A DNA stretch of 64,000 bases from assembly GCF_000193495.2 (NCBI RefSeq), contig NZ_AP023410.1:3247501-3311500 (forward strand), written 5' to 3'. The notes below the pieces were generated by a model. The model was not told where the DNA came from. It worked only from the letters and a program-made list of their open reading frames with translations, and did not search any database. The stretch is from Acetobacter aceti NBRC 14818. Its GTDB lineage: Bacteria; Pseudomonadota; Alphaproteobacteria; Acetobacterales; Acetobacteraceae. A program made the position numbers and the translations under genes. This document shows positions 44,556-53,607 of the stretch, in pieces; the first letter of the stretch is position 1; every line of letters starts with the position of its first letter.

Positions 44556-45686
44556 GTGACGCCAGACAGGACCGACAGAAACGCTTCCGATGGACAGGCT
44601 CTATATCCCAGAGGGCCAATTCTTGCCATCGAGTCGTCATGCGATGAGACCGCGTGTGCCATTCTCTCACCGGAGGGTGAGGTGCTGGCGGAGAAGGTGA
44701 TTTCGCAGGAGGCGCACGCCGCTTTCGGGGGGGTAGTGCCCGAGATCGCGGCCCGCGCGCATCTGGCGCTTTTGCCCGATCTGGCGCGGAAAACCGTGCA
44801 GGCGTCAGGCCTCGCCCTGCATGATCTGGGAGCCATCGCCGCGAGCACCGGACCCGGCCTGATCGGGGGGCTGATCGTCGGTGCGAACTTCGGCAAGGGG
44901 CTGGCGATCGCGCTCGACAAACCGTTCATCGCGGTCAACCACATCGAAGCCCATGCGCTGTCCGCAAGGCTGCCCGGCGTCTCGAAAAAAAATATTTCCT
45001 TCCCGTTTCTGCTGCTTCTGGTCTCCGGCGGCCATTGCCAGTGTCTCGCGGTGGAAGGGATCGGACAGTATCGCCGTCTCGGCGGCACGATTGATGATGC
45101 GGCGGGAGAAGCCTTCGACAAGGTGGCCAAGATGCTTGGCCTCGGCTGGCCGGGTGGCCCGCAACTGGAAGCGCTGGCGAAAGAGGGCAACCCGGCCGCA
45201 TTCGCTTTTCCACGTCCACTAAAGGGCCGGGCGGGGTGCGATTTCTCGTTTTCCGGCCTGAAAACCGCGTTGGCCCGTCAGATCGAACCCTATGGCAATA
45301 CGGCGCTTCCTCGCCCGGTGGCAGCAGATCTGTCCGCCAGCTTCCAGCAGGCCGTCGCGGATGTGATTGAGGATCGGGTCCGTCACGCCTTCACCATGAT
45401 GGAACCACCGACCACGCTGGTGGCGGCAGGCGGCGTGGCGGCCAACGGTGTGCTGCGGGAGTCTCTGACCCGTATCGCGACCGAGCATGATGTGCCGTTT
45501 GTAGCGCCGCCTCTGCGGTTGTGTACGGATAATGCCGTGATGGTCGGTTGGGCTGCGCTGGAAGTCTGTCATGAAGCGGCGCGTCGCGGTCTGCCCATGC
45601 CGGATGACCGCGCTGTGCGGCCACGACCACGCTGGCCCCTGTCTGAAATGCAGGAACGGTTTGCAGTGCAGAGGGAGGCCGTCTGA
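44556..45686 (+). CDS. tsaD: tRNA N6-threonylcarbamoyladenosine synthase subunit
   Basis: 376 residues. LAIESSCDETACAIL opens the ASKHA fold. The metal-binding HIEAHALSARL (HxExH) is intact, followed by LLLVSGGHCQ, GGTIDDAAGEAFDKVAKMLGL and CDFSFSGLKTAL. It forms t6A at position 37 of ANN-decoding tRNAs with TsaB and TsaE, which are not in this window. GTG 44556 is the start, with AAGGAAAGG upstream. It is 20 residues longer at the N-terminus than many homologues. Confidence 0.95.
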   Translation: MTPDRTDRNASDGQALYPRGPILAIESSCDETACAILSPEGEVLAEKVISQEAHAAFGGVVPEIAARAHLALLPDLARKTVQASGLALHDLGAIAASTGPGLIGGLIVGANFGKGLAIALDKPFIAVNHIEAHALSARLPGVSKKNISFPFLLLLVSGGHCQCLAVEGIGQYRRLGGTIDDAAGEAFDKVAKMLGLGWPGGPQLEALAKEGNPAAFAFPRPLKGRAGCDFSFSGLKTALARQIEPYGNTALPRPVAADLSASFQQAVADVIEDRVRHAFTMMEPPTTLVAAGGVAANGVLRESLTRIATEHDVPFVAPPLRLCTDNAVMVGWAALEVCHEAARRGLPMPDDRAVRPRPRWPLSEMQERFAVQREAV

Positions 45687-45796
45687 AATCGTCTCACGAT
45701 AAATGGCGGCGAATACGAGGGAATTGACGCAGATCGCTTGTCGCTGAGGTCTCGTGTGCTATGTCCGACGCCTTGCCGAGGTTAACGGACGCAAAC

Positions 45797-47017
45797 ATGA
45801 CGAAAAATCGATTTCTGACAGGCGCCGCGGTGGTTGTACTGTTTGGCGCTGCCAGTCTGGCTCCTGCACGGGCCCAGACCGCTCCCTCTCAGGCTGCTTC
45901 TGACGCGGCCCGTCTGGTTCCGGCTGCAACGGCCGCTGCCGTGCAGACCATCCCCGGCATGCCTCCGGTGATCAACGCCAGCAATATCTATTCCGAGGCC
46001 CGTCCCGGAAACCTCAATCCGGAAGTCGCGAAAGACCCGGCCCGCATTTACGTGCCGAACCTGCGGTCCAACGATGTGTATGTCATCGACCCTGCGACGA
46101 TGAAGGTGGTGGACCGTTTCCCGGTCGGCAAAAGCCCGCAGCACGTCGTGCCGTCATGGGATCTGCGCACGCTCTGGGCGACGAACAACGCTGAAGGAAC
46201 GACCGCTGGCAGCCTGACGCCGATCGACCCCCGCACAGGCAAGCCGGGCGCACCGATTCCGGTTGATGACCCTTACAACATGTATTTCACGCCCGACGGC
46301 AAGTCGGCGATTGTCGTGGCGGAAGCCCGCAAGCGCCTCGACTTCCGTGATCCGCACAGCATGCAGATGCAGGGTTCTGTGGAAGCGCCGGAGTGCCGCG
46401 GCATCAACCATGCCGGTTTCTCCATCGATGGACGCTATGCGATCTTCACCTGTGAGTTCGGTGGCATGCTGGCCAAGGTGGACACGGTCAATCGCCAGCT
46501 GATCGGCTATCTGAAGCTGTCCAAGGGCGGCATGCCGCAGGACATCCTGACGGCTCCGAACGGCAAGACCTTCTATGTGGCCGACATGCATGCTGATGGC
46601 GTGTTCATCGTCGATGGCGACACGTTCAAGGAAACAGGCTTCATTCCGACCGGCGTTGGCACGCACGGCATCTACCCGAGCCGCGATGCGAAGTTCATGT
46701 ATGTGGCGAACCGTGGCTCCCACAAGGTGCATGGTCCGCGTCACAGCAAGGAAGGCAGCGTCTCCGTCATCGATTTCGTGACCAATCAGGTTGTGAAGAC
46801 CTGGCCGATCCCCGGTGGTGGCAGCCCCGACATGGGCAATGTCAGCGAAGACGGCAAGCTGCTCTGGCTGTCCGGTCGTTTCGATGATGTGGTCTATGCC
46901 ATCGACACGACAACCGGCGCGATGACCAGCATTCCTGTTGGTGCCGAGCCGCACGGTCTGGCCGTCTGGCCGCAGCCCGGCCGGTATTCCGTGGGCCATA
47001 CAGGCATCATGCGCTGA
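45797..47017 (+). CDS. Exported YVTN-type beta-propeller protein
   Basis: 406 residues from ATG 45797, with a signal peptide (FLTGAAVVVLFGAASLAPARA) and predicted cleavage after ARA. The mature part has a Gln/Ala-rich linker and then about seven WD/YVTN-like blades (ARIYVPNLRSNDVYVIDPAT, GKSPQHVVPSWDLRTLWATN, GNVSEDGKLLWLSGRFDDVV). Such propellers bind other proteins or quinoprotein partners in the periplasm, but the sequence does not specify a ligand. No catalytic residues are evident. It is a stand-alone gene downstream of tsaD after a 110-base gap. Confidence 0.75.
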   Translation: MTKNRFLTGAAVVVLFGAASLAPARAQTAPSQAASDAARLVPAATAAAVQTIPGMPPVINASNIYSEARPGNLNPEVAKDPARIYVPNLRSNDVYVIDPATMKVVDRFPVGKSPQHVVPSWDLRTLWATNNAEGTTAGSLTPIDPRTGKPGAPIPVDDPYNMYFTPDGKSAIVVAEARKRLDFRDPHSMQMQGSVEAPECRGINHAGFSIDGRYAIFTCEFGGMLAKVDTVNRQLIGYLKLSKGGMPQDILTAPNGKTFYVADMHADGVFIVDGDTFKETGFIPTGVGTHGIYPSRDAKFMYVANRGSHKVHGPRHSKEGSVSVIDFVTNQVVKTWPIPGGGSPDMGNVSEDGKLLWLSGRFDDVVYAIDTTTGAMTSIPVGAEPHGLAVWPQPGRYSVGHTGIMR

Positions 47018-47264
47018 GGTTCATCAGGTTCCGGCGGGTTTTCGCCCGCTGGAACCGCCTTGCAAGCGGCTGGAATGACAGGGTTTCCTGTGGATCAATT
47101 CAGACGTTGTAAATTATTTCTGGTGCAAAGCGCCGCTTCCACTTAAAACCCCCTCCCAAAATTCGTCAGCAACCCGGCGGTGGCTCCGCCTGAATGGTTC
47201 TGCGTCCTCTCGATGGGGCGGAACCGGACATGCGCACCGCTGCCGATACGGAGAACTCCGGCTT

Positions 47265-48143
47265 ATGTCCGATATTCTGCCACGCGTTTCCCCTGAAGAA
47301 GCTCCTTCCGGTCTTCTGCCGGTCGAAGGACAGGAAGGTGTGTGGCACCTTGCGCCTCCGGAGAAGGAATACGGTCATCTGTTCCCGGCCAAGGTGCTGA
47401 CGGTTCATCACTGGACCGACCGCCTGTTCAGCTTCACCACCACACGCGATCAGGCCCTGCGCTTCGAGAACGGTCAGTTCACGATGATCGGCATGGAAGT
47501 GGACGGCAAGCCGCTGCTGCGCGCCTACTCCATCGCTTCGCCGAACTATGAAGAGCACATGGAGTTTCTCTCCATCGCTGTGCCGGATGGTCCGCTGACC
47601 TCACGTCTGCGTCATGTGAAGGTGGGTGACACGGTTCTGATCGGTCGCAAGCCAGTCGGCACGCTGCTGCTCGACAACCTGCGTCCTGGCCGTAACCTCT
47701 ACTTCCTGTCCACGGGCACCGGCCTTGCGCCGTTCATGAGCCTGATCAAGGACCCGGAGTGCTATGAGCGCTACGAGAACGTCATCCTGACGCACACCGT
47801 GCGTATTTCTGGAGAACTGGCCTACTTCAACCACATCCGTCACGAGCTACCCGAGCACGAGTTCCTCGGCGAGATGATTGCGGACAAGCTGCGTTATTAC
47901 CCGGCCGTGACACGCGAGGACTTTGAAGTCACCGACCGTATCACGACGCTGATCGAGAACGGCAAGATCTTCAAGGATCTCAACCTGCCGCCGTTCGATC
48001 CAGAACTGGATCGCGTGATGATCTGTGGGTCGCCGGAAATGCTGGCTGATACAGAAAAGATGCTTGAGGCACGTGGCTTTGACGAGGGCAACAACTCCAA
48101 GCCGGGTGCTTACGTGGTTGAGAAGGCGTTCGCCGAGCGGTAA
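47265..48143 (+). CDS. fpr: Ferredoxin-NADP+ reductase
   Basis: 292 residues, single FAD/NADP-binding module. LRAYSIASPNYEEHMEF binds FAD, GDTVLIGRKPVGTLLLDNL follows, STGTGLAPFMSLIKDPE binds NADP, and the C-terminal ICGSPEMLADTEKMLEARGF and AYVVEKAFAER are family-typical. It passes electrons between NADPH and ferredoxin/flavodoxin in redox balance and Fe-S work. An N-terminal stretch of about 35 residues precedes the fold. A terminator follows at 48171-48204. Confidence 0.92.
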   Translation: MSDILPRVSPEEAPSGLLPVEGQEGVWHLAPPEKEYGHLFPAKVLTVHHWTDRLFSFTTTRDQALRFENGQFTMIGMEVDGKPLLRAYSIASPNYEEHMEFLSIAVPDGPLTSRLRHVKVGDTVLIGRKPVGTLLLDNLRPGRNLYFLSTGTGLAPFMSLIKDPECYERYENVILTHTVRISGELAYFNHIRHELPEHEFLGEMIADKLRYYPAVTREDFEVTDRITTLIENGKIFKDLNLPPFDPELDRVMICGSPEMLADTEKMLEARGFDEGNNSKPGAYVVEKAFAER

Positions 48144-48170
48144 CACGCGCTGGTATTACTGGTTTGAGGA

Positions 48171-48204
48171 AAGGCTCCGGACAGATTGTTCGGGGCCTTT
48201 TTTT
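48171..48204 (+). terminator. Rho-independent terminator of fpr
   Basis: AAGGCTCCG pairs with CGGGGCCTT over an 11-base loop, with one G-T wobble, followed by seven T residues. Confidence 0.8.
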
Positions 48205-48364
48205 GTTTGATGGCCGCTTACGCCTCATTCCAGTCGTTCCGTGTGTCCTTTTTGCGCATCTAAAGCGGATATTCGCCTAGATGTTGTCAAGACCAGCGTA
48301 GATTTTGGAGACGACCATCGTCTTTCACGACGTTTCCTATTTTGGAACCCTCGGCAGTGTAATT

Positions 48365-49690
48365 TTAATCATCTCGACGGTCTGCTTCACCGGACTGCGC
48401 CCATTGCATAGCTTCGCGGATATCTTTGTCATCAAGCGACGATAGTTTTACTAGCATTTCATTCAATTCGGCATCAGCCTCGCGGAGAGTCTTTTCTTCG
48501 GGTACGTTTACCCCATGTACTAATTCGGTTCGTAAACGACTTAGTACATCAAACTGTATTTGAAAGAGCTCGGAAAGACCTAATTTACGAACAAGACGAC
48601 GGGTAGGAAAAACGGAATACTTACTTGTAAGATTTCTTGCTTGGGTTAGCCCTCGCAAGAAACGCTCTAAGATAATCCATTTATGCAAGAAACTACCTAC
48701 GATTTCCGGAGAAGGATAGTCTTGTCCGGAAAAGAATGTTCTCACTCTTCCGTTCGCAGTTCTGCGCATTTCGAGATAATTGTCATACAGATCTGCTCTT
48801 GAGATAAGTACGCGATCAATTATTTGGTCTGCAAGGGGCTGCTTTTCAGTATTTAAGTCTAGGTGTTGTATATAGGTAGTAAGTTTTTCCGGACTGTTTA
48901 ATTCAGCCAACTGAAGGAGATCGAATAGGATATCCAGCCTACCCATGACCGGTTCTTCTTTGCTTTCTGGTAGCGCTGATACTCGCAGGCGCTCGTAAAG
49001 AAACGCCGCAAGTTCATATCGGTTTGAAAATGTGCTTCCACTACGTGATACCCGCGCTTCAAATGCCGCCTGCAGGCGCTCAAGGAAGACTTCGCCTGCA
49101 AGAACAATGCCATTAATTCCGTCAAGAATGCTACGCTCTTCCTGCGACACTTTTCCGCTAAGCTGCTTGTAATTTAAATCGTGTTCAACTTCTGACCATG
49201 CATGCATTAGAACTGATGCAACTTGAATTTCAACAAGGTTACCACCGTAGCGGCGCTGCACTTCCGGGAGTGATTCCGGTCTAAGTCTGATTCGATAATG
49301 TTCAGCGTGATAGCCGTCAAAGCGGTCGGCCGTCGCTTTAGGTTTATCAGGAAACTGCTTCTCTTGATCGATTACAAAAGCGTTGCGGAGTAACACTGCA
49401 ATTTTTGCGCGGTCCCCAGGAAAGTAAAGAGCAATCCGAACACCGGATAGGTCAACTATATCTGCCCGAATATCTTCTTCGGTCTGATATTTTTTTGTAA
49501 CGTCCCGCTGGTGAAGTTTCCCCTCCAGTCTATCTGGAGATTTCGCTCGAAAGGTAACAATGGCTCTTATGCCATTCTCGGCAGCAAGTGCATCGCATTC
49601 TTGTGAAACCAATCTAGCTAGCTCATAATAAAAATCGTATTCGCGACGATATTGAGTAACGAATAACGCAATTAAATTATTCTGAGTCAT
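48365..49690 (-). CDS. RelA/SpoT-domain (alarmone synthetase-like) protein
   Basis: 441 residues from ATG 49690. The N-terminal 175 residues form a RelA/SpoT synthetase domain: VTFRAKSPDRLEGKL (45-59), DLSGVRIALYF (80-90), GYHAEHYRIRLRPES (126-140), and NLVEIQVASVLMHAWSEVEH (151-170) with the catalytic Glu154. The HD hydrolase and TGS domains are absent; instead a helical 260-residue C-terminal part follows, with no family recognised. It may make (pp)pGpp/ppApp or pyrophosphorylate tRNA as some toxic SAS enzymes do. Base composition is lower in G+C than flanking genes, and no antitoxin partner is adjacent. Confidence 0.75.
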   Translation of the reverse strand: MTQNNLIALFVTQYRREYDFYYELARLVSQECDALAAENGIRAIVTFRAKSPDRLEGKLHQRDVTKKYQTEEDIRADIVDLSGVRIALYFPGDRAKIAVLLRNAFVIDQEKQFPDKPKATADRFDGYHAEHYRIRLRPESLPEVQRRYGGNLVEIQVASVLMHAWSEVEHDLNYKQLSGKVSQEERSILDGINGIVLAGEVFLERLQAAFEARVSRSGSTFSNRYELAAFLYERLRVSALPESKEEPVMGRLDILFDLLQLAELNSPEKLTTYIQHLDLNTEKQPLADQIIDRVLISRADLYDNYLEMRRTANGRVRTFFSGQDYPSPEIVGSFLHKWIILERFLRGLTQARNLTSKYSVFPTRRLVRKLGLSELFQIQFDVLSRLRTELVHGVNVPEEKTLREADAELNEMLVKLSSLDDKDIREAMQWAQSGEADRRDD

Positions 49691-49921
49691 CTCAAATTTA
49701 TCTCTTTCCAATATCTGTCCGTTATTATCATTTCCTTGACGGTATTGAAAGTTACGCTCTACCTAATAAATCGATCTTTGACCCGTTTAAGCAGGTGCTA
49801 TCATCGTCAATGCGTCGTTAGGCGATGTCGGCTTTCGGGAATTTTTTAGCGCCAGCAGACATTCCGCTCTCCCCCATTGCTGACCTAATTGAATAAGGTT
49901 ACGCAGCGCATTTCCCCACTC

Positions 49922-50968
49922 TCACCCCTGACAACACATCCCAGCAACCAGCAGAGCCACGTCACCCAGCACCCCCAGCGAAAGAGTAACAACCGCCACT
50001 ACACGCGGTCCCGCGGCCAGCACGTTCCGCAGGTCAACACCCAGTCCAAGCGCCGCCATGGCGACGAGAGTGAGCAGGCCACTCATCGTGCGAAGCGGGG
50101 CAAGCAGAACATGCGGCACCAGATCCAGCGAACGGGCCGTCATCAGCCCCATGAAGATCACAATGAACGGCGGAAGAAACCGGCTCAGGCAGGAGCGGGG
50201 CTTTGCATCGCATACCGGAAGTTGCCGGGCATAGATCAGCGAACTCACAGCGACCACCGGCCCCAGCATCAGCACGCGGACCAGTTTGACCAGCGTGCCG
50301 ATCTGCACCGCTGTCGCGCCCATTGGACCGGCAGCGGCAAGCACCTGCGGCACGGCATAGACGGTCAGGCCCGCAAGTACGCCACCGGCGGTCTGTGTCA
50401 GATGAAGAGTGTGAGCCAGCAAGGGCAGACACAGGACCACCAGAATACCCAGCACGGCGGTGAAGGCCACGGCGGTCGCGGCTTCATCACTGTCTGCGTC
50501 AATAGCGGCGGCGACCGCGGCAATGGCGGAGTTGCCGCAGATTGCGTTCCCGCAGGCGATCAGCACCGCCAGTTTGGAAGGCAGGCCAAAGGCGCGACCC
50601 AGCAGAATGCCGGTTCCGATTGCAATACCAACGGTCCCTACAATGCCCAGAACAAGAATGGGCCCGGCTTTCATCACCATCTCGACACTGACCGCAGCGC
50701 CCATCAGGGCGACGGCTGCTTCCAGCAGAGTGTGAGCGGAGAAATGGATGCCACTTTCAAATGGCGCCGGAGGTTTCCACAAGGTGCGCAGAATGGTTCC
50801 CATCAGGATGGCAAGCACGAGGCTCTCGACCCAGGCAGCGCCTGTGAAAGACCGTTCGGCCTGTTCGAGTAGCATGGCGCTTCCGGCTACAGCTACGCTG
50901 AGCAGAAGTCCGGGAAAGATGCGAAAAAAGCGAGGTGTCCGTTTCATGCTGCGAAGATCGCTCTGCAT
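49922..50968 (-). CDS. yeiH: YeiH-type (UPF0324) putative anion exporter
   Basis: About 348 residues with about ten membrane helices. The family mark CGNAICGNSAIAAVA is present. ATG 50968 is used; ATG 50947 (MKRTPRFFRIF) is an equally good start, and a TTG at 50983 is unlikely. It diverges from a LysR gene of the YeiE type, an arrangement known in enterobacteria, where the pair is linked to sulfite detoxification or sulfate export. The transported anion is not shown by the sequence. Confidence 0.82.
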   Translation of the reverse strand: MQSDLRSMKRTPRFFRIFPGLLLSVAVAGSAMLLEQAERSFTGAAWVESLVLAILMGTILRTLWKPPAPFESGIHFSAHTLLEAAVALMGAAVSVEMVMKAGPILVLGIVGTVGIAIGTGILLGRAFGLPSKLAVLIACGNAICGNSAIAAVAAAIDADSDEAATAVAFTAVLGILVVLCLPLLAHTLHLTQTAGGVLAGLTVYAVPQVLAAAGPMGATAVQIGTLVKLVRVLMLGPVVAVSSLIYARQLPVCDAKPRSCLSRFLPPFIVIFMGLMTARSLDLVPHVLLAPLRTMSGLLTLVAMAALGLGVDLRNVLAAGPRVVAVVTLSLGVLGDVALLVAGMCCQG

Positions 50969-50998
50969 GAATGACAAATCCAATGGATTGATGTAGTC

Positions 50999-51015
50999 AT
51001 TTCAATAAGGGAAAT
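50999..51015. promoter_or_regulatory. Candidate LysR operator in the yeiH/LysR gap
   Basis: The 17-bp inverted repeat ATTTC-N7-GAAAT fits the LysR-type dyad (T-N11-A core). It lies just before the LysR start (51023) and about 30 bases from the yeiH start, so it could control both genes. Confidence 0.5.
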
Positions 51016-51022
51016 CTATTGA

Positions 51023-51898
51023 ATGACGCTCGAACAGCTTCGTATCTTTGTGACGGTCGCGGAATTGCTGAACATGCGGGCGACAGCAGAAAGGCTTCAC
51101 CTGTCGCAACCTGCTGTCAGCGCCGCCATCGCGGCTCTGGAAGAACGGCACGCAACGCGTCTGTTCCACCGCATAGGACGTGGCCTTGAACTGAATGAGG
51201 CGGGGAGGGCGTTTCTGCCAGCCGCTCGCAGCGTTCTGGCCAAAGCCGCCGAAGCCGTGCAGGTGCTGGATGATCTGTCAGGGCTGGTGCGTGGCGAACT
51301 TCGCATCGCCGCCAGTCAGACAGTCGCGACCTACTGGTTGCCGGGTTTTCTGACCCGGTTTGCCGCACGCTATCCAAGCGTCAGGCTGGATCTTCGCGTC
51401 AGCAATACGGCGCAGGCTGCGATTGCCGTTATGGATGGTGAGGCCGATCTCGGTTTTGTTGAGGGCAGGATCGACAAGGCCTTCTCATTGCATAAGCAGC
51501 CTGTGGGAGGCGATGATTTTCGCCTGTATGCGGCTCCCGGTCATCCTCTGGCAGGGCATCCTGTGGAACGGGAGGAACTTCTTCGGACGCATTGGGTGCT
51601 GCGCGAGGAAGGCTCTGGCACGCGTGACCATCTTGCCCACTGTCTGAAAAGTATTTTTCAGATTGAGCTGACCGATCTGGATATCCGGCTGGTGCTGCCA
51701 TCCAACGAGGCGGTTCTGGAAGGTGTTGCAAGCGGCGGTCTGATCTCGGCCGTTTCCGATCTGGCTGCCGCGTCGCGCGTGCGCGCCGGATTGGTCGAGG
51801 CGCTGGACTGCAGGCTTGAGAAACGCACTTTCCATATGTTGCGTCATCGCGAGCGCCCGCTGAGCAGCGCCGCGCAGGCGCTTGTGGACATGCTCTGA
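51023..51898 (+). CDS. LysR-family transcriptional regulator (YeiE/CysB-like type)
   Basis: 291 residues. Winged helix-turn-helix MTLEQLRIFVTVAELLNMRATAERLHLSQPAVSAAIAALEE is followed by the effector domain (GELRIAASQTVATYWLP...). The effector-binding SQTVATYWLPGFLTRFAARYPSV stretch is typical of the CbbR/YeiE branch. It diverges from yeiH and probably controls it, with the ATTTC dyad as operator. Sulfite or a sulfur compound is a plausible effector, by analogy only. Confidence 0.88.
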   Translation: MTLEQLRIFVTVAELLNMRATAERLHLSQPAVSAAIAALEERHATRLFHRIGRGLELNEAGRAFLPAARSVLAKAAEAVQVLDDLSGLVRGELRIAASQTVATYWLPGFLTRFAARYPSVRLDLRVSNTAQAAIAVMDGEADLGFVEGRIDKAFSLHKQPVGGDDFRLYAAPGHPLAGHPVEREELLRTHWVLREEGSGTRDHLAHCLKSIFQIELTDLDIRLVLPSNEAVLEGVASGGLISAVSDLAAASRVRAGLVEALDCRLEKRTFHMLRHRERPLSSAAQALVDML

Positions 51899-51997
51899 CC
51901 GTCATCGGGAACGGTTCCATGCGGGGTGGTTGTTTCCTGTGCCCACTCAAGGCATTTTCGCTCCAACAGTTTGATGAAACCGAATGGAGTGGACCGC

Positions 51998-53395
51998 ATG
52001 TCCGAGAATACATCGTACGACGTTGACCTGCTGGTCATCGGCGCGGGATCGGGCGGCGTTCGCTGCGCACGCATTGCGGCGGGACATGGAGCCAAGGTTG
52101 CAGTGGTGGAAAGTCGCCATTGGGGCGGCACCTGCGTCAATCTGGGCTGCGTGCCGAAAAAGCTGATGGTGCAGGCCAGTGAATACGGTGACTATGTCGA
52201 GGACAGCCACGGATTTGGCTGGAATACGCAGGAAGGCGCGTTCGACTGGGGCAAGCTGATCGTCGCCAAGGACAAGGAAATCTCACGTCTCAACGGCATC
52301 TATGTGTCGATGCTGGAAAAGGCCGGCGTGAAACTGCTCACAGGTTTCGCCAGCTTCGAGGATGCACACACCATTCTCGTCACACCGTCGGAACTGGACC
52401 CGGAAGCAAAGCCGGAACGGATCACGGCAAAGCAGATTGTCATTGCGACAGGATCGACCCCTTCAAAGCTTGAGATTGTCGGGTCTGATCTGGCCATCAC
52501 CTCTGATGAAGTGTTCGGTCTGAAAGAGATGCCTAGGCGTGTCTGCATCATTGGCAGCGGTTATATCGGCATCGAGTTCGCCGGAATCTTCGCAGGGCTC
52601 GGAGCAAAGGTTGATCTGGTCTACCGTCAGGCGCTTCCTCTGCGCGGATTCGATGAAGACCTCCGCGAAGCTCTGCATGAGGCCATTAACCAGCGTGGCG
52701 TGATCCAGCACACACAGGCTAGCCCGCAGCGTATCCGCAAGGAAGGCGAGGCGCTGGTCGTCACATTGGATAACGGCACGGAACTGACTGTTGATTGTGT
52801 GCTGATGGCCACGGGACGCCACCCGAAGAGTCAGAAGCTCGGGCTTGAAAACACGCGCGTCCGTCGCACGGAGGAGGGGCGCATTGAGGTCGATCGTCAC
52901 TTCGAGACCGCCGAACCCGGTGTGTTCGCCATTGGCGACGTGACGAATCATCTCAATCTGACGCCTGTCGCCATTGCCGAGGGGCACATCCTTGCCGACA
53001 GGCTGTTTGCGGATCGTTCCCGTGAGTGGTCGTTCGAGACCACGCCGAAAGCCGTCTTCTTCACGCCGCCGCTCGCCAGTGTCGGCCTGTCAGAGGCCGA
53101 AGCGGCGGAAAAGGGCGCGGTGGATGTCTATGTCTCGAAGTTCCGTCCGATGCGTCACACGCTGAGTGGTCGCGAGCGGCGCACTCTGATGAAGCTGGTT
53201 GTGGATCAGGGCACCCAGAAGGTCGTTGGCGCGCACATGCTGGGGGAAGATGCGCCGGAACTGATGCAGGGTCTGGCCATTGCCGTGACGGCTGGCCTGA
53301 GAAAGGCGGATTTTGACCGCACGATTGGTATCCATCCGTCCTCCGCCGAAGAGTTTGTCACCATGCGCACGCGGACGCGTGTGTCTGGAGATTGA
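51998..53395 (+). CDS. gor: Glutathione-disulfide reductase
   Basis: 465 residues from ATG 51998 (MSENTSYDVDLLVIGAGSGG), with GGAG eight bases upstream; the open frame to 51926 is a spurious extension. Redox-active GGTCVNLGCVPKKL, NADPH-binding GSGYIGIEFAGIFAGLG, the FAD GVFAIGDVTN block and the catalytic IHPSSAEEF His-Glu pair are intact. It reduces GSSG with NADPH; trypanothione reductase or lipoamide dehydrogenase are less likely because of the CVNLGC spacing and the HPSSAEEF end. Confidence 0.92.
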   Translation: MSENTSYDVDLLVIGAGSGGVRCARIAAGHGAKVAVVESRHWGGTCVNLGCVPKKLMVQASEYGDYVEDSHGFGWNTQEGAFDWGKLIVAKDKEISRLNGIYVSMLEKAGVKLLTGFASFEDAHTILVTPSELDPEAKPERITAKQIVIATGSTPSKLEIVGSDLAITSDEVFGLKEMPRRVCIIGSGYIGIEFAGIFAGLGAKVDLVYRQALPLRGFDEDLREALHEAINQRGVIQHTQASPQRIRKEGEALVVTLDNGTELTVDCVLMATGRHPKSQKLGLENTRVRRTEEGRIEVDRHFETAEPGVFAIGDVTNHLNLTPVAIAEGHILADRLFADRSREWSFETTPKAVFFTPPLASVGLSEAEAAEKGAVDVYVSKFRPMRHTLSGRERRTLMKLVVDQGTQKVVGAHMLGEDAPELMQGLAIAVTAGLRKADFDRTIGIHPSSAEEFVTMRTRTRVSGD

Positions 53396-53607
53396 CGGAT
53401 TTTTCCTGCTTGAAGGCGCATTCTTTCCCGATTGACGGGCTTGAGTAATTCGTTACGAATAAGCTACGTATAGGTAAGATCAGTGTCATCTCATCATGAG
53501 ATGGGCGTCTTGAGGTATGTGTCGTTGCCAGGGTGTCCCCGCGGGCCTTGTGCGACGGCCATACGGCAACGATCAGACGTGAATGAGGCAGGGGGCAGCG
53601 AGCGTTT

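Noticed and set aside
47030..47085. GC-rich dyads after the beta-propeller gene as a terminator
   Set aside because: The GCGGG/CCCGC stem is short and no T-run follows, so it does not meet the standard for a call.
49889..50872. A 327-codon plus-strand frame
   Set aside because: Antisense to the yeiH gene, and its His/Gln/Arg-rich product matches no family.
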